Source: DATARH01 sp963778385
GTDB taxonomy: Bacteria > Pseudomonadota > Alphaproteobacteria > ATCC43930 > CGMCC-115725
Reading direction: 5' to 3'
NCBI GenBank assembly: GCA_963778385.1
Contig: CAVZUA010000008.1
Coordinates: forward strand, 468,000-531,999
Length of the DNA: 64,000 nt
Positions 43,357-52,978 of the stretch are shown here, one piece after another. Each line of letters opens with the position of its first letter. Positions within the stretch are counted from its first letter, which is position 1. Position numbers and translations under genes: made by a program. A model generated the notes under the pieces. That model was not told the origin of the DNA and searched no databases. It worked only from the letters and a program-made list of their open reading frames with translations.

Positions 43357-44968
43357 TTACCGGTTGGCTTCTTTAAGTGTTTTGAGGCCCTCCTGTGCTG
43401 CGGTAGTTATCCCGCGCAGAATATCCCTGGTGAGAAGGTGAGCATCGAGCTCCTCCTTCTGTCGGATATCCTCCGTAGGCCTCGACCTTTGCTTTCTGGG
43501 GACAGTCGCCACCGTTTTACCGGTGTCGCTGCTGTCTTCCTCCCCATCGTCATTCTCAAGGGCTCCGTGGAGCGCCTCGACAATGGCGGTTGCAGCTTTC
43601 ATGTGTTGGTGGGCCTCGCCCAGCTTTTCTTTCGATGCGGCAGAGATGCGTGCGCCGACCTTCATAAAGACGGCGGTTTGCATCTGTTCGGGGACGTACG
43701 GACTGAGGAAAGTTTTCAGGATTTCGACTACTTTTTCGTCTGCCTGCTCTTCTTCTCCGAAGGCAGCCTTGCACATGATTTTGGCGCTCTTGATGATCGC
43801 CTTCTTGTGTGTGCGCTGGCTCTCTTCCATCTTCTCGGAAAGCCAATCAATGTGGTCGTCGCGTTCAGACGCGTTTTTGGTGCACTTCTCCTCGAACTCG
43901 TCGAGCAATTTGTTGTTGCGAGCTTCGTATTCATCATGCGCTTCTCGAAGTGTCTTGAGGTGCGGCTTCTTGTCAAATGAACCCTCTTCTGCCTCATTGA
44001 AACTGCGGAAATTAGCGATCGATTTGGCGCGGTGCATGTCGTGCTCATCGCGCACGGCATCGCGGAGGTCTTTCATCCCCTCCCCGTCTGCGGCAGTATC
44101 GACAAAGGCGTCGATCGCCTTCTCGATCTCGCCGGTGTGGCGGGCGTGCTCTTCAGTGATCGCGCCGATGAGCTTCTTTTTGAGCGGCTTGGTTTCTTCG
44201 ACGCTCTTCTCTTCTTTGGGCTGGCAGACGAGTGCGGCATCAAGAATGCCGGGCGTACCGTCGTCAGTGAAGCATTCGTCGCCGGCCTCCGCTGCCTTCT
44301 GATTGTGATCGCATTCGCCGTCTTCACAGACGCCAACGCCTTTGCACTCGGGCTTCTCGATAAATTGGAGGCCTTTGACGCGCAGCTCCTCTACGTCGAG
44401 CCCCAGCTCCTTGGCTTCCTCGAAGGTGAACGCACGGCCTTCTGCGGGACCGACGCCCTGGTTGGCTGGGACGGGCACGAATGAGAATTCGAGCAACTCA
44501 GCGCGCGTGATGATGCTGCGGTCGGTCTCGTCAAATTCTTTGGGGATGAAGCCGACGGATGTGGTGCAGCCGACGTAATTGCCGCTCTTGACGCCGAAGT
44601 CGTACGTACATCTTGCGCACTTGCTGCGCGAGCGGGTTGATATCGGAAGGGAAAAAGACGCCCTTCGCGCCGAGTGCGGGGACGCCGCGGTATTCGGTGA
44701 CGTAGGTTTCGGTACAAACGCCGATGGGGAGCGAGTAGTAGTCGTGGCCCCAAAGCACGATCGGATTGTTTTTGTAGTTTTGTAGCTCCCAGCCGCTCTG
44801 CCGCACAATTTCGTTGGCGCGGTCTTTCATTTCGGTTGAAACGATCACATCAAATGTGCCGTTCTTATCACTGGCCTTGCCGATCTTCTCAACGGCTTTG
44901 AAATCGAGCTGCTTGATGCGTTCTTTGATCTCTGCTGCGATCTGCTCCGTTAGTTTGAGTGGGTCCAT
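43357..44968 (-). CDS. Prohead protease fused to scaffold-like domain, one frameshift
   Basis: N-terminal HK97-type serine protease (S78): NPIVLWGHDYYSLPIG holds the catalytic His. After a shift near 44610 come SVGFIPKEFDETDRSIITRA and ELLEFSFVPVPANQ with the catalytic Ser and Glu. A Cys-containing linker follows (GVCEDGECDHNQ), then a 330-residue helical, charged region ending LKEANR, which resembles an internal scaffold. About 537 residues. Most HK97 proteases are about 200 residues; the long tail probably replaces a separate scaffold gene. Confidence 0.75.
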
Positions 44969-45016
44969 AAAGATTAAATGAATGATAGCACTATTTTTAA
45001 AGCCACTTGTGGATAA

Positions 45017-45851
45017 TCAAAATGCGCGAAGGTTATATGGGGTTGAAATGGGCGTGCTGGCGGTGAGCGTACAAACTTGTGTTACGACCTGCGTGGTGCT
45101 GAGTGCGTAGCTGCTCGCCACCACTCCACTGCCTGGATATTTCTGCGGCGTTGTCATGAATACCGTCGATGAGGAAACGGTATTGCCATAGGCAAGTGTT
45201 GAGGTCGCGGTCGTGCATCCGCCGGCCGCAGAGGGCGCCGCCACCGATCGGCACCGTCGTCGTTGCGAAGGGTGTGAGGTTAAAGCCGTTTGCCGATATC
45301 GAGCTCGTGCCGTTTGAAAGCTGCGCCGCAAACGCACTGGGGAAAGCGGGCGGGCGGCCGTACAACGGGGACGACGTAGATGTGAGATCGTACTGGTTCG
45401 TGGTGGTCGCGAGCTGGTAGGCGTTCTCCCCGCCTGGTGTGGTCGTCGAATAGTAAACCGCGTATCCCGTCGCACCGGGCACCGGCGTCCACGAGAAATG
45501 GATGCGCGAGCTGCCGGTCTTGGTCGTCGTCGCGATCTCGGTCGATGGCGTCGTCGTGCCGGTCCTGTTGATCGCTGCTACCTGAAAGTAGATCGGCGCG
45601 CTGCTGGTCGAGAGCGATCCGCCGGGGCTCGTCGAGCTTGCCGCCCTGAAATTGTTCGGCAGCGAAAGCGGGATATTGAAGCTCCAGGTTGGATAAATCG
45701 GCGTGATCTGCGTGCCGCTGATCTGAAAGAGATTGGCCGGGCTAATCGTTGAAATTGCCGCTGACGCTTTCCCCGCACCGACAACCGCCAAAATGACCGC
45801 GATAGCAGCGAGCGCGAGCAAGCCGGTGACGATGGAATTACGTGTCTGCAT
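45017..45851 (-). CDS. Secreted fibronectin-type fibre-like protein, one frameshift
   Basis: Signal peptide or anchor SIVTGLLALAAIAVILAVVG with AGKASA, then Thr/Ser/Ala-rich repeats and a fibronectin-like domain (FSWTPVPGATGYAVYYSTTT). A shift near 45225 joins it to FMTTPQKYPGSGVVASSYAL and a short end. The style matches proteins from candidate-phyla bacteria. Overlaps the upstream gene by 14 bases. Either a surface-displayed phage product or an appended virion protein. Confidence 0.55.
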
Positions 45852-46155
45852 GGTAATCGAATTCGAGCACCTGGTTGCTCTGATCTACCTGGAAATAGAT
45901 AATTTGGCCGCCGAGTTTGCCGGGGACGCTGCGGCTCGAGCCGGCGGGCACGGTGCCGTAAGTGGCGGGCAGATTGCCGGATGATCCGGGTGAGCTGCTA
46001 CCGCTCGGCGCCATGTACCAAAAGAGGTTTGCCGGCGTGCCGCCCGGCCGCAGTTGCAGGGTGACTTCAATCGCGCCCGGCGGGACGGTCAGCATGTATT
46101 CGGTGTAGGCCGCGGGCGCGGAGACGTTCGATTGTACGATCTGCGAGATAGCCAT
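45838..46155 (-). CDS. Phage hypothetical protein, beta-rich
   Basis: 105 residues from MAISQIVQSNVSAPAAYTEY. IEVTLQLRPGGTPANLFWYM and IIYFQVDQSNQVLEFDYHAD form a strand-rich fold. Located between two fibre-like genes. Function unknown. Confidence 0.55.
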   Translation of the reverse strand: MAISQIVQSNVSAPAAYTEYMLTVPPGAIEVTLQLRPGGTPANLFWYMAPSGSSSPGSSGNLPATYGTVPAGSSRSVPGKLGGQIIYFQVDQSNQVLEFDYHADT

Positions 46156-46157
46156 AA

Positions 46158-46934
46158 TCAATTGTCGAGCTGCTTCCAGGTGCCGCTCGATAGGCAGCCG
46201 TAGAAGTGGCCGCTCGTGGATTGAAACTGGATCGCACCGGCGTTGGTGGAATTGCATGTTGAGGTCGAGGCGCCGATCGCGCGCACGGTGCCGCTCGCCA
46301 CGTCGAGGTTCGCGAGAGGCGATGACGTACCGACACCGATCTTGCCGCCGTTGAAGAAGCTCGTGCCGAGCGGATTGATTTTTACCGAGAACGCTGTGGT
46401 GTCGGCGAGCGTGTTGCTGCCGGTCAGAGCATTGGCGGTCGTCGAGGCGATATAGATCGTCCTGTTCGGCGTGCCATTGGTGGACGTCGCGAGAAAATAG
46501 CTCGTAAGGTTCGATGCGCTGGAGCCGATATAGACCGCGTACCCCGTGGCGCCTTGCACGGCGCTCCAGGAGACGTTGAAGCCTTCAGCGGCGAGGACTG
46601 TCGATGATGCGTCGGTAGTCGCGCTCAAGACATTCGAGATCGTCGTCGTGCCGGTGCCGTCAAGAGCTGCCACCGCGAAGTACACGGGCGTCGACGACGC
46701 CATCGTGCCGCCGGTCGATGTCGCGGCGCTGATTCCCACGGGCGTCGCAAGTGGTATCCCCGATGACCAATTCGGCGCGTTCAAGCTTACTACGGTCTGC
46801 GTATTGTCGCCGTTGATGATGTCTACGAGGTGCGTAAGGATCGCCGAGGGGTAGTTCGCTGCGATGATCGCGGTGCCGAAGACCGGGATGGCAAGGAGTG
46901 CAGCAATCAGTGTGTTCTTGGTGAAAAGAGGCAT
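46158..46934 (-). CDS. Secreted fibre-like protein
   Basis: 258 residues. Signal peptide NTLIAALLAIPVFGTAIIAA; then Thr/Ser/Ala repeats and a fibronectin-like domain (FNVSWSAVQGATGYAVYIGS). The end KIGVGTSSPLANLDVASGTV followed by GHFYGCLSSGTWKQL matches the endosialidase-like ends seen on tail fibres. AAGGT precedes the ATG. Possible receptor-binding or surface protein. Confidence 0.6.
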   Translation of the reverse strand: MPLFTKNTLIAALLAIPVFGTAIIAANYPSAILTHLVDIINGDNTQTVVSLNAPNWSSGIPLATPVGISAATSTGGTMASSTPVYFAVAALDGTGTTTISNVLSATTDASSTVLAAEGFNVSWSAVQGATGYAVYIGSSASNLTSYFLATSTNGTPNRTIYIASTTANALTGSNTLADTTAFSVKINPLGTSFFNGGKIGVGTSSPLANLDVASGTVRAIGASTSTCNSTNAGAIQFQSTSGHFYGCLSSGTWKQLDN

Positions 46935-47003
46935 ACCTTCTGTGAGGGTATTGTAGCAGTCAGCACGTCAATCGCCTCTTTGCAAGGTGTGGATAGTGGG
47001 CGG

Positions 47004-47309
47004 CTACTCTGTTTTTGAGAGGCTCTGCTCCAATCTTGCGGCGAGATCGTCCATTGCCTGCTGATGACGTTCGCCTTGTTTTATGAGAGCGTCGCTGAAT
47101 TTCAGATCACGATCTTCTAATGTCTCCATGAATTTGTTCGTGGTTCGCTCAAGGTTACCGTTCTTCTTTTCGATATAGGTCATGAACGTTAATAGTTGTT
47201 CATTGTTGGTTTTTCTCGCCTCATTCGCGGTTCGGACAAAAAGATAAGCCGCTCCCGCTACGACGAAGGCTATTAGACCAATGGCGGTGGTTGGTAGATC
47301 ACTCGGCAT
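47004..47309 (-). CDS. Membrane-anchored coiled-coil protein
   Basis: 101 residues: helix TTAIGLIAFVVAGAAYLFVR, then a coiled coil (NNEQLLTFMTYIEKKNGNLE, RHQQAMDDLAARLEQSLS). TAGGTATG precedes the start. Topology is reminiscent of a spanin or small envelope anchor. Function unknown. Confidence 0.55.
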   Translation of the reverse strand: MPSDLPTTAIGLIAFVVAGAAYLFVRTANEARKTNNEQLLTFMTYIEKKNGNLERTTNKFMETLEDRDLKFSDALIKQGERHQQAMDDLAARLEQSLSKTE

Positions 47310-47329
47310 ACCTATGATACGATTACGCG

Positions 47330-47665
47330 ATGATAACGACTTTGATTGCCTTCACGCTTCTGGCCAATTCTGCGCGAGTAACACCCCTCACCCCGAGTAT
47401 CGATCTCTCTCAGCGAGCGCAGGTTCGTGCTGAATACCTCTGCGAACATAATCAGTGGTCGCATGACGGCTGGCAAAAGTCTTTCGAGGGCGTTGCGGAG
47501 AAATGGCGCGGCGAAAACCTTGCGAAGGGTTTTGCTGATGCCACTTCGACTGAGACCGCCTGGATGGCCTCCCCATCGCACCGCGCGAACCTTCTCAACC
47601 CGTACTACAAACAGGTCGGTATCGGACAAGCCTGCGATATTACCGTTGAGCTGTTTACCGGCTGA
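47330..47665 (+). CDS. CAP-domain (SCP-like) secreted protein
   Basis: 111 residues with a short hydrophobic start MITTLIAFTLLANSARV. CAP pattern: RAQVRAEYLCEHNQWSHDGW, WRGENLAKGFADA, ETAWMASPSHRANLLNPYYK, GIGQACDI. The His and Glu of the cleft are present. CAP proteins are secreted; some phages carry them, with unclear function. It lies on the opposite strand to the structural run. Confidence 0.75.
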   Translation: MITTLIAFTLLANSARVTPLTPSIDLSQRAQVRAEYLCEHNQWSHDGWQKSFEGVAEKWRGENLAKGFADATSTETAWMASPSHRANLLNPYYKQVGIGQACDITVELFTG

Positions 47666-47670
47666 TATAT

Positions 47671-47799
47671 ATGGCTTTTGACGACTACAGCGAACTGGGG
47701 ATGACCGAGCGTGAATACTTCTACGCTGAAGTGCTACCGTTTCGAATTTGTGTGGGCTTCGTGGCATGTATGGTGTTGATTATGGTTTTAGGCCTTTAG
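47671..47799 (+). CDS. Small membrane protein
   Basis: 42 residues: MAFDDYSELGMTEREYFYAE, then RICVGFVACMVLIMVLGL. Five bases after the CAP gene stop. Its last bases overlap the end of the convergent fibre gene. Weak but plausible. Confidence 0.4.
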   Translation: MAFDDYSELGMTEREYFYAEVLPFRICVGFVACMVLIMVLGL

Positions 47800-49187
47800 A
47801 AGCCGGACACTGAGGCGCAAGCTGTCGTTGTCAATGTGAAGGTGGTCGCACCTGCGGCGACGTAGGCGTAAATGGCTGAGCCATCGGTGCGGTAGAGCTT
47901 GAGGCAACTGCCTTTGTTCTGGCCGGATTTGCCAATCTCGGCGGTTGTCGTTGCGTTGGTACTCGATGCGGCCACTTGAAAGTTAGCGACTGGTGTTGTG
48001 GAACCGACTGCGAAATCCCCAGCGGTATCGAAGCGGCCGCTCTCCGAAAGAACACCAGATTTGGTATTGAAGAATTCTAATGCGGTATCGCCAGCGGAAG
48101 GAGAATTGGTACGATCCGACCTTATATCCGCAGTGTTTGATCCTTCGCTGGTTGAGTTGCGAAAGCCAAAGATTGCTGTGCCGCTGTTGTTATTCGCGCG
48201 AATACGAAGTATAGTTTGCCCTGATGAAGCTACCACGGTGAGGGGGGCATTAGGAGCATTCGTGTTGATGCCAACCACGCCAGTGTTCACAATCGCATTA
48301 GGATTGAAGTACGCTTGAGCACCATTGAGTGCTGTTGACAATGTACCATTAAGATCAATCGCAAATACTGTTGAAGTCGCACCTGCGCTGGTACTGGTAG
48401 AGACAGCTACGAGCTGCGTCGTGCCTCCCGTACTTCCTGCGATGGAGAGCAGTGCGCCGGGTGTTGAGGTGGCGTTAATGCCAATAGCAGCAACCGAGCT
48501 TCCGCCAATGCCCGGGCCGCCAAACACGAATGCTGATGTTCCTGCATTTGAACGGGTATTTCCGAATTGCCAAGTGAGATTTGATGTACTACTCCAAGTG
48601 ATACCGCCTATACCAGTGCTTGCGAAGTTGGATATTAAGAGCGTGGGAGCAGACGAACCTGGTTTTAATTGAATGATGCTATTACCCGACGCATTGGCTG
48701 CTCTAATTCCATTACTGGTGTCATACGTCAGGAAATTGTCCGCCTCCGCCCAGCTCCCATTGTTATAATAGATACCATTAGTGACTGCGGAAGAACTTGC
48801 GGTCCCCCCTTTGACAACGGGCAAAATGCCGGTGAGCTGCGAGACGGGAAGCGCAAGGCTGCCGAGTGTGAGGATGTTTGGAAGCGAGGTTGTCGCAGAA
48901 AGCGCGCTATCAAAACGCCCCTGCGTCCAGTAGAGGTTCGGTCCTTCAGGAATGAGGGAGGTCGTATAGTCGCCGCTCTGCGCAGTTACGGCGCCGGTGC
49001 GGCCGAAAACGGATTGGACTGGAGCGAAGGCGCTCAGTGTCGAAGATGCAACGTATTCGTATTCACCGTTCTTACCCCCGATCAGCAACTTGCCGTATGC
49101 CGGTGCGGTCGAGGTGCCGGTACATCCATTCGGGATTGCGCATACGGTCGGTGCAGCATGGACCAAACTGAAAAGAGAAAGAAACAA
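47796..49187 (-). CDS. Large secreted fibre-like protein
   Basis: 463 residues. The N-terminus is a signal peptide (FLSLFSLVHAAPT); the in-frame sequence upstream (AIGIGVIATLL) extends it without an ATG, so a shift near 49215 may hide the true start at 49236. Serine/threonine/alanine-rich strands carry STPGALLSIAGSTGG, NAPLTVVASSGQTILRIRAN, and an end AVGSTTPVANFQVAASS. This style is common in Parcubacteria-like surface and fibre proteins. Likely receptor-binding or cell-surface structure. Confidence 0.6.
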   Translation of the reverse strand: MFLSLFSLVHAAPTVCAIPNGCTGTSTAPAYGKLLIGGKNGEYEYVASSTLSAFAPVQSVFGRTGAVTAQSGDYTTSLIPEGPNLYWTQGRFDSALSATTSLPNILTLGSLALPVSQLTGILPVVKGGTASSSAVTNGIYYNNGSWAEADNFLTYDTSNGIRAANASGNSIIQLKPGSSAPTLLISNFASTGIGGITWSSTSNLTWQFGNTRSNAGTSAFVFGGPGIGGSSVAAIGINATSTPGALLSIAGSTGGTTQLVAVSTSTSAGATSTVFAIDLNGTLSTALNGAQAYFNPNAIVNTGVVGINTNAPNAPLTVVASSGQTILRIRANNNSGTAIFGFRNSTSEGSNTADIRSDRTNSPSAGDTALEFFNTKSGVLSESGRFDTAGDFAVGSTTPVANFQVAASSTNATTTAEIGKSGQNKGSCLKLYRTDGSAIYAYVAAGATTFTLTTTACASVSGF

Positions 49188-49239
49188 TAATGTGGCGATG
49201 ACGCCTATGCCGATTGCCGTGTGCCAGAGATCTCATGCA

Positions 49240-49821
49240 CTACATTGTAGCACTCGCTAGATGCCGTTTTATCAACATGATGTCCTTGATAGTCTTTCTT
49301 CCGTGACAGGAACCACAGAGAGTTTGCAGGTTTTTCGGCGAGTTATCGGCAGAGATCCTATAGGGAACGATATGGTCCACATGCAGCGGCTGTCCGACGC
49401 GCCTCAAATGTGCTCTCTCTGTTAAACGACATTTCACGCAGCGGAAATGATCTCGTTCACGTATCTTCTTCTTAAGGTTATCCCAGCCCTTACCACGCCA
49501 CCAAATTTTGCCGCCAGCGTATAGGTGGTGAAGTGGACCAATACGTCCTTTCATCGGATTGTGTTTTTTGTGCCATTCCGAGTTCTTACTCCTCATTTTG
49601 GCGCTTTTGTTCCGGCGTACTAGGAATGACCAATCTCGATTGGGGAATGAGTGACCTTTGATCGCTCGGTGAGCTGCCGCAGTGGTAGCTTGCGGGTCTG
49701 GAATCTTGTTTTTGTATTCATAGCGGAGCTGATGAGTAGGATTGCAGTAATTGCGTTTTTTAAGGCGATACGGCCAACGCTTAAGTAGCTTTTCGCGATA
49801 GGCGCATCTCGTAGAGATCAC
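49240..49821 (-). CDS. HNH endonuclease
   Basis: 193 residues. The HNH core is RCVKCRLTE (first C-x2-C), HVDHIVPYRISADNSPKNLQ (catalytic His), then TLCGSCHGRKT (second C-x2-C). The basic N-terminal half is probably DNA-binding. GTG start. Located between a fibre and the MuF gene. Either a packaging-associated HNH or a free-standing homing nuclease. Confidence 0.85.
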   Translation of the reverse strand: MISTRCAYREKLLKRWPYRLKKRNYCNPTHQLRYEYKNKIPDPQATTAAAHRAIKGHSFPNRDWSFLVRRNKSAKMRSKNSEWHKKHNPMKGRIGPLHHLYAGGKIWWRGKGWDNLKKKIRERDHFRCVKCRLTERAHLRRVGQPLHVDHIVPYRISADNSPKNLQTLCGSCHGRKTIKDIMLIKRHLASATM

Positions 49822-49867
49822 CTACTAATTGTAACACCGGCAATGGGGCTGGATTCTCGTTGGCGGC

Positions 49868-50690
49868 TTAGTCGGTGGATATCTCGTCCGGGCGTAGATA
49901 GCATCTACAAAGGAGATGCAACGGCGGCGCATCAACAACGCCATAATCCGCGGTGTACGTCCCGCCATCGGTGCCGATGATCTTGTCATCTGAGTCAGCG
50001 AAGCTGTCATCGATCGGGATGGGGCCTTGTGCTTCCATCGCGGCGCAGAACTGGCACACGCGCTGATCTTCGGCCGTATACCACTGTACAGTCTTCACGA
50101 CGCCGCTCTGGCGCCACGCCTCCTTGTTGGCCCAATTCGCGGCGCGATAGCTTTCGGTCTGGGCGATCATGCCGGCGCGCCGCTCGTCGGCGAAGCTGTA
50201 GACGCCGTCGACGGCCTCGGTGAGCTCCTTGAGGTTCGTGCCGCCTGGCTGGGTGAGCTTCTCGTTGCAGCACGTCCTTGAGCTGCTCGAGCGTCGTTTC
50301 GTTGTAGCTGCGCGCCATCTTGGCGATGCCGCGCTCAAGCGCCTGCGCGTGTGCTCTCGTCGGCAAGGATGTCCTGGTGCTGCGCGCCGATCATCGCAAG
50401 AGCGGCAGTCGCCTCGTCCGTCGCGAGCTGCGGTCAGGATCGGGGTGGCGAGGTCGATGGTGATGCCGATCCATTCGTTGAGGTCGAACAGCTCGCCGAG
50501 CGCCTTCTCGACGCCGGTGGCATCGGGGAGATTTTCGAGCACCTCCTCGCGCTGCTTGGCGTTGATGCCGCTGAAATACCTCGTGCAGCTCGGCCTCGGC
50601 GCGCTCGCTGCGGTCGGCAAAGCGCTTCCAATGCTCCATGTATTCGTCGTGGGTGAGCTCGGTGACGTTCTTCACCTGGTAGCCGGACGC
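49868..50690 (-). CDS. MuF head morphogenesis protein, several frameshifts
   Basis: The region reads, with shifts near 50,580, 50,430, 50,350 and 50,270, as helices (FADRSERAEAELHEVF, QREEVLENLPDATGVEKALG, LNEWIGITIDLATPIL). The conserved MuF end follows (WRQSGVVKTVQWYTAEDQRV, CQFCAAMEAQGPIPIDDSF, PPLHLLCRCYLRPDE). No start codon is clear, and the frames continue from the portal with no stop in the best reading, so the two may form one protein. Confidence 0.65.
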
Positions 50691-52174
50691 CTTGTCGATC
50701 TGTTTCTTGAATGCTCGGTGAGCGCGCGGCGCATCTGGTTGCGCCGCTGTGGGCGGTCTTGCCGCCGGTGCGCACGCGGACGCCTTGCGTCTTCCAGCCC
50801 TCGGCGTCTGTCTTGGCGAGCTGCGGCGTCTGGTCCTCGCCCTCCGGCTTGTCGGTCGTGCCGGCCGGCTCCATGGTGGTCGGCATCATGAGCTGATCGC
50901 CGCCGTCTATCGGGCCGAGGCCGAGGTAGCTGCCTGCGGGCCTCGTTCTGGGTCATGACCGGCATGCTGCCGACGGCCGCCTGCATCTCCTTGGTGCGTG
51001 AACTCTTTGTCCTCGGGCGTCGGGTCGATGAAGGTCAGGTACAGGTCGTCGCCGTAGCGCGGGACCAAGAACTCGTTGAGGTATGAGATCACGAGCAGCA
51101 TCTTCGGCTTGATGGTGCGCTTGCTGAACACGTAGTCCGCTGTTTCCGCGGTCGCGCGGTTCGTGTCGCTTTCGGCGGTGCCGAGGATGGTCTTCGAGAC
51201 GCGGAAGCCGGCAAGGATGCGGTCGCGCGTGGCTTCGGTGAGGTTGCTGAAGTCCATGTCCGCTGTGTGACGCCGGTGTGCTCCAGCTTTACGCCCTTCG
51301 GCAGCACCGGCGTCTTGTGCGCGTTCTCCACGCCCTCGTGCCGGTTGCCAAACCCTTTGCGGATGCGGTCGATTTGCCCTTCGACGTTCGTGTCGGTCTG
51401 GATGTACAGGCCGACCTGAGCGCCGTTGATGAAGAACTTGCGATTGTACTCCATCGCGTAGTTGTCGCTGTCGATCCACGCTGGGATGGTCTGCGGCACG
51501 CCGATGCCGACAAACGGGTCGTTGGGGTCGGGGTATTTGATGTGAAGGATCTGGTACGGCTCGAAGCGGTAGACCTTGCCGTCGAACGTGAATTCGTAGT
51601 GGCGAGATTTTGTACGGGAAGATGCTCTTGTCGAGCTTCACGCGCACGCGGCCGGGGTTGAGCGGATAGATCGCGCGTCGGCTGGCTCGTCTCGTCTCGT
51701 CACGCCGTCGAGAAGCCAGTAGCAGTTGCCGGTGAGCTCCAGGTGCGCCATGCGTGACGTATTTGAGCTCGATGCCGGTCATGTGCTCGTTGACGCCGTC
51801 GAGCAGCGTCAAGCAGCGGATGGTCGTCCAGCTCCTCGTGATCGTCGCCCGTTGACCTGGTAGAGCCGGAATTGGATGTTCGCAACTTCGGAGGCGATGG
51901 CGTTGACGGCGGCATACGTCCAGCCGGTGAAGTTGGCCATGGCTTTGGCGGCGTCGACGCTCTTGGCGCCGGTCGGGCTTGTAAATGGCGAGCGGGATCG
52001 TCCCCGAGCGTGAGGCCTTTCTCGGTCGGCTTGCGGGATCTCGGCTTTGCGTGTGCCGCGGCGGTCGCGAGGACTACCGCGCCGTTGGCTTTGAAAGCCC
52101 TCATAGCGATTGACGCGATCGGCGTTTTTTTGCTCTGATCCGAAGAACTCGCGTAAAAAGCGAAGGCGAGGCAT
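50691..52174 (-). CDS. HK97-type portal protein, many frameshifts
   Basis: Starts MPRLRFLREFFGSEQKNADR. Joined frames give the portal core: AAKAMANFTGWTYAAVNAIA, VGIGVPQTIPAWIDSDNYAM, EYNRKFFINGAQVGLYIQTD, and LTEATRDRILAGFRVSKTIL. It continues with AETADYVFSKRTIKPKMLLV and YLNEFLVPRYGDDLYLTFID. A proline-rich end (TDKPEGEDQTPQ) leads to MuF. At least seven shifts. Forms the dodecameric DNA entry vertex. Confidence 0.75.
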
Positions 52175-52260
52175 AGAGATGGTATCAGTTTAACACCTTG
52201 GTTTGCACAATGAATTCAGTCTGGGGATAGTTTTTCAGATCATCGAGCTGGAGACATCGA

Positions 52261-52949
52261 ATGGAAGAGGAAGAAGAACAAACGAAAGTAGAAGAGACTT
52301 TCGACTTGCTCGCATATCGAGGCTGATGATCCGCTCGATGCAATTATCAAAATCGATCAGCAAATCCGACCGCCGAGAAGCTTTGTAATCCAAGATATGG
52401 AAGATGCCGCGATCGTTAATCGATATTATCAGATGATGAAGCACGCCTGTCCGCTCTTTGACGATCTTTTGAGGTAACAGAAAGTGATGCGGACGATCGA
52501 AGCGAGGCCGGAAAGTTACTGTACCTTGTGAAAACGGAAATTGATAAGCGAAAATTAGAACGTCTTCACTCAAAAATGCAGATGACTTCGGCAGTCCTAC
52601 TTAATGCTGACTGGCGAGAAAAAATACATTCTTATCTCGCAACCGTAAGGGGCATCGTGCAGAACGCTAACGTCGCAGAGCTCGATACGTGAGTCGATTT
52701 CGAAGAAGTGTACATGATCTGGACGCAGAAGTACGATAAGAGACGAACAAGGGTCCAAAAAATCACCGAAGTTCTGGTTGAACTATGCAAAGGTCAGTGC
52801 TGGAGGGGAAGAGCTTAAACCAGCTGTTCGATTTTTCGAGAGTTGTGGGTGCTGTATCACGGTTGAGCCGTCCGCTGAACAGGCACCCGCTCTTCCCGGA
52901 CCTGGGACTCAAGGATTACCATGCGCCAGAGTACAACTGCATCGAGTGA
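52261..52949 (+). pseudogene. Unknown plus-strand gene, broken
   Basis: Starts MEEEEEQTKVEETFDLLA with GGAG seven bases upstream. After a shift near 52315: DDPLDAIIKIDQQIRPPRSF and AAIVNRYYQMMKHACPLFDD. After another near 52475: ESDADDRSEAGKLLYLVKTE, MQMTSAVLLNADWREKIHSY. A TGA at 52690-52692 is in frame with VDFEEVYMIWTQKYDKRRTR, and a last shift gives LEGKSLNQLFDFSRVVGAVS then DYHAPEYNCIE. Opposite to the packaging genes. No family recognised. Confidence 0.45.
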
Positions 52950-52978
52950 GGAATCACACATAGTGCATCATCTGCTCC

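Noticed and set aside
47312..47767. Minus-strand frame opposite the CAP gene
   Set aside because: The plus-strand CAP protein has clear family motifs; the opposite frame is its shadow.
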